The notes under the pieces were generated by a model, which was given only the letters and a program-made list of their open reading frames with translations, had not been told where the DNA came from and made no database searches. Shown piece after piece: positions 56,822-64,000 of a DNA stretch of 64,000 nt (positions are counted from its first letter, which is position 1; each line of letters begins with the position of its first letter). The stretch comes from Trichomonas vaginalis G3 (Eukaryota; Parabasalia; Trichomonadida; Trichomonadidae): NCBI RefSeq assembly GCF_026262505.1, contig NC_067203.1, positions 20,875,411-20,939,410 on the forward strand. Direction: 5' to 3'. The position numbers and the translations under genes are program-made.

Positions 56822-57931
56822 ATGACTCAAAAAATCACGATTTCAATTGTTCTCGAAATCTATAGCCTTGAAATGTATATTAATTTTACTAGATATAAGC
56901 TTTTTGCAATCGTCCTTATTAAACGTATATATATATATTCCTCCAAAGTTCTTATAATTACATTGAAAGGGAGGATAAGATCAGCTTCCTCTCTGCACGC
57001 CGATAGTTATGAAAATAATTTTAGATACATGATTGAAGAAAAAGAGACTCTTATTCTTGATGATTTTGAAGTAGGATCACAAATAGTAGAAGAAGAGCCA
57101 TCATATTCAATGCTCGTATCAATAGAAAACTTCCCACAAGAGCAGCAATTGTTTTGGAATTCAATTTATGTCGAACCTGTAATCAAAAACAATTTTGTTG
57201 TTGTAAGAATGAATTTTGCCGAAAATAGAGATCAGATAACTAAATTTGGAGAGATACATCCAATTGAATCAATACCATCATTATATTATTTTGCTCCAAA
57301 TTCTAATCATACAGTTACAAAAGTATGGAATAACTATCCACAACCAAAAACATTTAAATCATTCTTTAATATGGAAGCAAATACGAAAAATGCAAGTGAT
57401 GCGTCAAAACCAGGCAATGCTCCGGTTTCGCATATAAATGAAGCAATATCTGTAATTAAAGAAAACCAAAATACTTTTGTTAGACTTTCAATTCAATATA
57501 AAGATCAAACAATTAAAGAGCAATTCAACAAATCAGCTAAACTTCAAGAGTTATTCAACTTAGTAAATACGAAATTTGGTCCAAATCATCAGATAACAAT
57601 TTTTCCGAACAACAATTTAGTTCCTAATGATCCAAACATGACATTTGAAGAAGCGGGATTATTCCCATCCGCAAAACTTGTTATAAAAGATAATGGCGAA
57701 CAAAATTTCCAAACCACTTTTGATTTACCTCAATATTCAATTCCCCCGGCTAATGATCAATCTGAATTGTTAGCAGCTAATGAACGAGGAGATTTTATAG
57801 ATATTGTGCCACAACCAACGAAATGCTGCAGTGTATCTGGTTTATTTATTAAAATTTTCTCATTTTTCGATCCATGGACGGAATTTGAAGAGAAGGAAGA
57901 CTTCTTCGAGGTCAAAGCATGTAATAATTAA
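56822..57931 (+). CDS. UBX-domain protein with thioredoxin-like (UAS-type) region
   Basis: 369 residues. The middle part (about 95-165: SMLVSIENFPQEQQLFWNSI, VVVRMNF, IPSLYYFAPNS) looks like the thioredoxin-like domain of UBXN4/UBXD-type proteins. A UBX domain follows at about 215-290 (FVRLSIQYKDQTIKEQF, LVPNDPNMTFEEAGLFPSAK), the ubiquitin-like fold that binds Cdc48/p97. The C-terminus has a short hydrophobic stretch (SGLFIKIFSFF), possibly a membrane hairpin. Expected role: adaptor in Cdc48-dependent protein degradation, perhaps at the ER. An Inr-like motif supports ATG 56822, but a start at 57029 would fit the domain better. Confidence 0.75.
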   Translation: MTQKITISIVLEIYSLEMYINFTRYKLFAIVLIKRIYIYSSKVLIITLKGRIRSASSLHADSYENNFRYMIEEKETLILDDFEVGSQIVEEEPSYSMLVSIENFPQEQQLFWNSIYVEPVIKNNFVVVRMNFAENRDQITKFGEIHPIESIPSLYYFAPNSNHTVTKVWNNYPQPKTFKSFFNMEANTKNASDASKPGNAPVSHINEAISVIKENQNTFVRLSIQYKDQTIKEQFNKSAKLQELFNLVNTKFGPNHQITIFPNNNLVPNDPNMTFEEAGLFPSAKLVIKDNGEQNFQTTFDLPQYSIPPANDQSELLAANERGDFIDIVPQPTKCCSVSGLFIKIFSFFDPWTEFEEKEDFFEVKACNN

Positions 57932-58239
57932 TATCTTTGTTAATAAATTTATTGTTTCGAGCTAATATTTGATATTTGAACTTTTCATGTCTTATATCTG
58001 AATATTGTTAAATGTGTAGTTCACCAAATTTTTTGGAATCTCGCTCTAATAAAGATAATAAATCATCTTAATCAGTAGTCAAAAATTAGTAGTATATGAG
58101 TGCGGGTTTAGTGACTTTTTTTGTTACATCTATATATAGACGGATGCATTAAAATATATTTATTTATAAATCATTAAAAAATTAACATTAATTTTAAAAT
58201 AATTTATTTTTTATCTTTTATAAAAGAAGTTATATATAG

Positions 58240-58455
58240 ATGATGTCAGATATTCCGCGATTAATTAAACATTGTTTAAATCCTGAATGGGTTAAACTTC
58301 AATTTAAAAATGAAGATTGTGAATTATTAAATGAATATGAAAGCCAAAATAAGCTAATGAGGTATAAATATAATGATAAAGAATATTTAATTTCATGGAA
58401 TCAATGGAGTCATAATCAAAGACCTCATAAACGAGAAGAAGAAATTGAAAAATAA
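58240..58455 (+). CDS. MMSDIP terminal gene, unknown function
   Basis: 71 residues, MMSDIPRLIKHCLNPEWVKL, then NEDCELLNEYESQNK and a basic end. Paralogue of the following gene (shared EDCELLN and YKYND/YKYIG patterns). A shortened relative lies at 22067-22194 in copy 1. Overlaps the next frame by 11 bases. No known domain recognised. Confidence 0.5.
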   Translation: MMSDIPRLIKHCLNPEWVKLQFKNEDCELLNEYESQNKLMRYKYNDKEYLISWNQWSHNQRPHKREEEIEK

Positions 58456-58831
58456 TGAAATGGAAATCATTGATGACATTAAAGAGGATGGAATTCCTAA
58501 ATTTTGTAGAAAAACCTTTAGAACTAAGTTAGGAGCATATAAACGTAGAGTATTAAATCCTGAATATCTTAAACATCAATTTAAAAAGGAAGACTGTGAA
58601 TTATTAAACGCTAATGAATATGAAAATGCTAAATCAAAACTGAGATATAAATATATTGGAAGTGATGAAAGGTGTAAAGATAAAGATAAAGTTTATTCAG
58701 TTTCATATAATAACTGGCACACGTTAGGGATAAGAAAACATTTAGGAGATTATGGTAAAAGTTCTGAATTCTTCAAATCTAGTATATACGAGAGAGTAAA
58801 AGAAATTAGAAATAATTATTTTCATGAATAA
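58445..58831 (+). CDS. Paralogue of the terminal-repeat gene of copy 1
   Basis: 128 residues. The C-terminal two thirds are nearly identical to 22346-22726 (KKEDCELLNANEY, KYIGSDERCKDKDKVY, IRNNYFHE), but the first 35 residues differ (MKNNEMEIIDDIKEDG). The front half seems to evolve or recombine faster than the rest. Function unknown. Confidence 0.55.
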   Translation: MKNNEMEIIDDIKEDGIPKFCRKTFRTKLGAYKRRVLNPEYLKHQFKKEDCELLNANEYENAKSKLRYKYIGSDERCKDKDKVYSVSYNNWHTLGIRKHLGDYGKSSEFFKSSIYERVKEIRNNYFHE

Positions 58832-58890
58832 AAAAATAAACTTTAAAAATTCATGTCTTACATTTTTGAATAATTTATTTTTTAATTTGT

Positions 58891-60002
58891 ATGAAAATGA
58901 GTGTCAAGACTAACGACGTTAAAAAATTGGGATTCACAAATGAGGAAATAAAGGATATATTAGAGGAAGCGGGTTATGAGGTTAGTAAATATTATTTAAG
59001 AAATTGTCAAAAATTCGCGGAGTTTTTAAATGAGTTTGATTATGATAGAAAAATGAATAAAGATGATGTTATAAATTTCTTATATCCCACATCTGAAGAA
59101 GAAAAACCTAAAGAACCTGATGTTTTCCCTGAATATTATGAAGAACGGATTAAAGATGATGAATATGATGAAATTGAAAGACTGGAAAAAATAAGAGATG
59201 AAATAGATGAAAAAATTAAGGAATTAAGAGAAGTTGAAAAATATAATGAAAATGAAGTAGAGGGTTTAATGAATATCCCAGCTTCAGAATCAGCAGTTCA
59301 GAAATCTCATGAAGAAAGATATAAAAATTATGTCTCAGAATCAACACAAAATTTATTAGATGGTGAAATAGACGAAACACTTTCAGAAGAAGGTACTAAA
59401 TTTATTCGTAAACATAAGTTACAATTTATTGACGATGGAGATTATCCATGTATATTACTTTCACTCCTCTTGATTCTGAAAAATTCAAAAAAGCACTGAA
59501 AAATGTAACATATGCAACAAATACGATTAAGAAAGAAGACCATGATATTTACACAAATTATTATTTAAATAAATGCACAGGTGTTGATAAAGTTTTTGAT
59601 TTATTAGATAAAATATCAAAAGAAACCATTGGTACATATAAAATTTTGTGTGATTGCGGTTTCATTATTGAAGATACCAATAATGTTTCATATGAAAGAA
59701 CAGCACCGAAGGAAGACGAAGTTGAAAGGTCTATACCATTCGTTATTAAGAACATAAAAGATATGAAAACTTATAAACATTATATTTATTCATTTATTTC
59801 AGAAAAAATGGAAGCAACCCATAAAACATCATCTCATCATTTTATAGCTATTCATACATTCCTTTTCAAAGTTGTGAAATTAAATAAGACAGGAATTAGA
59901 TTTAATGTATCAGGGTACGCATTCTTGAGTAAATTAAAATGTATTCGTCACGTCGCAGATGATAAAAATTTATGTGTTCTTAATTCATTTTATGGACTTT
60001 AG
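58891..60002 (+). CDS. Polinton-specific hypothetical protein region (two open frames)
   Basis: Close relative of 5435-6543, starting MKMSVKTNDVKKLGF. Same order: acidic coiled-coil frame, then a compact frame ending LCVLNSFYGL, directly upstream of the polymerase. Unknown function. Confidence 0.6.
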
Positions 60003-60065
60003 CCCTGGACTTTAAAAAATAAAGTTTATTTTTATTTATTTTTTTTAATTTTTATTCTTACATAA

Positions 60066-63000
60066 ATGAACAAAAACGGAACAGCTAAAATGAATGATAA
60101 TCAAATTAGAGCAGAAGGTAGAAGGTTATTTAAACGCTTCTATAACATTCCTGATGGTGTTAATCCTAAAACTCGTAGAAGTTATTTAAATGAAGCCATA
60201 GATGCATATGAAGGATTTGACATTTCATCAGAAAGTGAGAGGTTAGCAAGAATGTTAAACGTTAATATTGATTTTTATTATTGTGACCCTCAACCAGAAG
60301 ACGTAGACATTAACAAGGTAGACTTTCCATTAGTGGAATCAATAATGATAGATCCAGAATTTGAAACAGTAAATATTTTATTAACACAGAGTCCATGTGG
60401 AAAACTTCACGCTGACAGAATAACAGACGTTGAAGCACTCACAGGATATAAAGTTTGTCCATATTGCAAAGAAGAAGTTTATTCTCTCCGTGATGATCCA
60501 GAAAGGAAAAATCAAAGAAGATTTTTAAAACATTGTGAGAAATGTAAAGAAAATAATGGAAGATTAATTCAAGACGTTCAATTGCAAAACACACAACAAC
60601 CATATGCACCACATATCACGAAACAGAAGATATATCAATGGCTATTAGCACATAATTTGCAGGAATATTATAAACCAACAAGATATTATATTACTTTTGA
60701 CTTCGAAACATTAGAGACTAAAGAAGAACTTCAACTTTCTGAATGTGCAACTTTGAACGCTTACTTAAAACCATTTATGGTATCATCAACTGTCAAAATA
60801 AAGCCGCAAAGCGGCGAGGTCGTAGACCGTGATAAAACATTTACGAGGAATTTTTGCTTAACATCAAGTGATTCTTTTATTTCTGATTGGATTGAGTTTT
60901 TATTTTCAACCTGTTCATTAGTTGCTAAATCAAATATTGAACAATATGAAGAATTAATGAAGTCTCATACATTAAATGAGAAACAAAAGGAAGCAATGAA
61001 AGAGCTTTTAGATGAAGAATTTAATAAAGTGAATATCATAGGTTTTAATTCGGGAAAGTTTGATTTAAATTTAATTCTTCGTGATTTAAACACTGCAAAA
61101 TGGAAAATAAAATCAATGCTGGGTTCATCTTCTCAATTTAAGCAAATCATTGTAAAGAAAACAAACTGTCCATATGAATTAAGATTTATTGACATCAGAA
61201 ATTATATAGCGGGTGGAACATTAGACCAATTCACTCAAGATTTCGGAAACAATAAATCACGTGTTAAATCCTTTTTCCCTTATCAATTCATCACGGGAAA
61301 ATTACGAAGAAGAATTATATAAAAAGGAACCATTCACTCAAGATTCATTTTATTCAGCATTAACTCAAGAAACTATATCAGATAGTGATTATCAAATATA
61401 TCTCAATGATGCTAAAAATTTTAAGAATAGATTAGAATATTTTATTCATTATTGCAATAAATGTTGAAATTATGATTGACCCAATTGATAAAATTATTGA
61501 AGAAACATTTGTTTATAAAATTGACATGCTTCATAATCTTTCTTTATCATCGAATGCATCAATGATTCGTTACGCTTTAGCATATAAAGACTTTAATCCT
61601 AACGAAAAATATCCAGAAGAAGAAAATGTGGAATCAAGTTTTGAATTAACGAAAAAGTATTGGAAATATAAAATTGAATCATATAAGAAACAAGATGAAA
61701 AAGCAGAAAGGGATACTAAAAATAATGTTTCAATGGATGACTATCAATACTATCACGATTTAATCCTTTCATCTAAATGCAAAATGTGTGGTAAAGCGTT
61801 TACATATGCTAATAAACCAACATTAGATAGAATCGATAATGAAAAACCACATACCAAAGAAAATTGTCAGTTAATGTGTTGTTATTGCAATGTCGTAAAA
61901 TCAAATAAAGATGAGGATGTTCAACGTTTAAGAATCAATTTAAGAAATTATACATTAAAAAATAATTTACCAATGACTTTAGATTCAGTTGAAGCTTATC
62001 ACATTCTCCGTAATGGAATTACTGGTGGTTTATCAAATGTTCAACATAGAGTAAATCTTAAAGGAATCACGCACATTAATAAAATTTCATATAATCCAGA
62101 AACTAAAACTGTATCAAATGAGGACACCACCAATATCATGACTCATTTTGTTGGTGTTGATTTTAATTCATTATATCCTTCATCATTTTCATCTAATCCT
62201 CATGATTTCATTCAATATACTAACCATAAAATGTATATGCCGGGAAGATTGAATGGTGTTATCATTTGTGATACAGCAACAAAGAAAGCAAAAGCACTGG
62301 GAATAATTAGAAAGAAAAATACTTTATTCGTGGCTGAAGTAAAGGGTCACATTGATGAAAAATACATTAATGATTACATAAACTTTTTACCGATAATAAG
62401 AAACTTAGATATTATCACAGATGAAAAAACAATTGGCAGTTTTATGTATAATTACATGAAATCAAACAATCTACCAGTTGACCAGAAACAGAGAAAATTA
62501 ACTCAGTTAGCATCAACACACAACCAATATCAACCATTTTCTTCTTATTATCTTTGGTATCTAATAGACAGATTTCATTTTATCATTGATGACATTCAAT
62601 CAATTTTAACATTTACGAAAAACACTTGTTTTAATGAATTTGCGAACGAATTTATGAACGAAAGACAAAAGGCTGAATTAGAAGGAAATAAAGGAAAAAG
62701 TTTATTTTGCAAGATTTCACTTAATGGATCATATGGTTACGATGCAATGAATACACAAAATTACGCAAAGACTAAAATAATGAATGCACAGAAGGCACGC
62801 GTTGCATGTATGTCAAATAAGTTTAAAAACATAAGAGAAATAGGTGAAGATACGTATCAAGTGATGCTTAAAGATAGATTTTATAGATGTGATACATGTT
62901 TACAAGAGGCATTCTTCACTTTAGATAATGCTAAATACTGGTATTTGGTTTTCATTTATGATTTTATGTATAAATGCATGGATGTTAATCGTTTTCATTT

Positions 63001-63538
63001 CATTGAAGGTGATACTGATTCATCTTATTGGGCAATCGCTGGCGATCCAAGTCTTCCTAACACTCAAGCATTTCAAGCAATTGTTACTGATAAACAATTT
63101 TATGATAAAAACATTTACAAATTCGCACCTTTTGATTTCTTCTGTTTTGATGAGAAATTTAAACCTAAATTAAAGAATAAAGCTGAAGAAAAAGCACATG
63201 AGAAGAAGTTATTGGGTTTAGCAATTGAGAAACAAGGTGATAACATGGTTGCTTTATGCCCTAAGTGTTATACATCATTCAACGGTTCAATTGATGGAGG
63301 TGATTTTAAAAAGATTGCACAAAAAATGAAAGGTGTTAGTTTACGACAAAATAAACAATTAACACCTAAAAATTATTTGGATATAATAAATGATAAAGTG
63401 ATATTTGATGGTCAGAATATTAATTTACAACTTAAAAACGGGTCAATGACTCGCTTAACAATCGGTAAGACTGCATTAACAGGAGCACACACTAAGACTG
63501 TATGTTGTGAAAATGGATGTTGTATGCCATTTATTTAA
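60066..63538 (+). pseudogene. Protein-primed family B DNA polymerase (broken copy)
   Basis: Same domain order as 6583-10029: zinc-ribbon-like start, exonuclease motifs, HNH-like insert (CKMCGKAF, LDRIDN, CCYCN), then DFNSLYPS, KISLNGSYGY and EGDTDSSYW. Two or three breaks in total. It differs from copy 1 by an in-frame 9-residue addition encoded by a GC-rich double hairpin (60803-60827). Confidence 0.93.
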
Positions 63539-63713
63539 TACAATTTAAAAACGTAGGGGTTGAGTCATGAATTTAAAATTTTATTTTTAATAAAATGCCA
63601 CAGAAGAGACAAAAGGAACTGTTAATGATGCGATTCAATATGTAAATAATGGTTTTGATACTATGATTCAAAGAGGTGGGCACCCTTAAAACATTTATTT
63701 TATTTTTATATAA

Positions 63714-64000
63714 ATGGATAACGCAGATTTAGAAAATTTAATTTATGATTTAGTACTTAATCAAAATTTTCTTAATTATTATGAATTAAAATCATATCTC
63801 CAAAAACATAATAAAAATATAACGGGTGATGATATGGATTATTATTATTATTCGTATTATAAAAATGAAATTTTGAAATATCATGATAAAATAATTTCTA
63901 AAATTAAAGACAAAATTAAAAATAATGAATATACAAAGGGAAAAACTAAATCACAACTTAAACAATTGAAAGATTTCAAAAATAAAGTATTAACAGAAGA
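63714..64000 (+). CDS. Integrase, N-terminal part, cut by the window end
   Basis: MDNADLENLIYDLVLNQNFL followed by the Lys/Tyr-rich coiled-coil start seen at 10290 in copy 1. Open to the last base. The leader TTTTATTTTTATATAA precedes the ATG. The catalytic core lies outside the window. Confidence 0.8.
   Translation, partial: MDNADLENLIYDLVLNQNFLNYYELKSYLQKHNKNITGDDMDYYYYSYYKNEILKYHDKIISKIKDKIKNNEYTKGKTKSQLKQLKDFKNKVLTE

Larger units (their letters stand above)
58088..64000. mobile_element. Maverick/Polinton copy 3, left part, runs off the window
   Basis: Begins AGTAGTATATGAGTGCGGG, matching copy 1's end pattern (AGTAGTA...GTGACTTTTTTTGT). Gene order then follows copy 1: terminal genes, two-frame region, polymerase, integrase start. 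Coding sequence is mostly a few percent different from copy 1. The polymerase region is broken (two or three breaks). The six bases before it are AAAATT; the other end is not in the window. Confidence 0.93.

Overview
This looks like nuclear DNA of Trichomonas vaginalis. The sequence is very AT-rich and the host genes appear unspliced. Host-type genes carry TCA-type initiator motifs just upstream of two start codons (24638 and 56808). An ankyrin protein of the DUF3447-like type common in this parasite is present. A 1,303-bp mariner with 28-bp inverted ends matches the Tvmar1 family of T. vaginalis. More than two thirds of the window is Maverick/Polinton DNA, which is known to be extremely abundant in this genome. 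The species call is inference from these features; no database search was run.

Layout. 1-4.86 kb is host: a half-size ABC exporter and a Ser/Thr kinase with no start codon. 4,863-22,843 is Polinton copy 1, about 18 kb, bounded by the 6-bp duplication ATCAAA and long (about 560-570 bp) terminal inverted repeats. It is largely whole with a handful of breaks, and it holds a roughly 2-kb nested insert at 12.35-14.35 kb. 22.9-25.4 kb is host: a type I membrane protein and the tail of an interrupted reading frame. 25,442-50,467 is Polinton copy 2 of a different lineage, about 25 kb, with homopolymer-tipped ends and an ATATTA duplication. It is old and eroded (roughly twenty breaks). 50.5-58.09 kb is host: a rhomboid protease, a chain of strong hairpins, an ankyrin gene split by the mariner, and a UBX-domain protein. 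58,088-64,000 is the left part of Polinton copy 3, a close relative of copy 1, running off the window.

Within the elements the genes form virus-like modules. Genome replication and integration: protein-primed family B DNA polymerase and retroviral-type integrase, plus an SF3 helicase and a Dam-type adenine methylase in copy 2. Virion assembly: double-jelly-roll major capsid protein, jelly-roll minor capsid candidates, A32/FtsK-like packaging ATPase and small amphipathic pVI-like proteins. A third set is more surprising. Both lineages carry a phage tail-fibre-like gene ending in a tail-collar type domain, which could be a capsid spike. Copy 2 has a cluster of KilA-N/T5orf172 regulatory genes separated by repeated leader modules and by many copies of a palindrome centred on GGTTAGATCTAACC. 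Tiny GC-rich double hairpins also sit in frame inside element genes.
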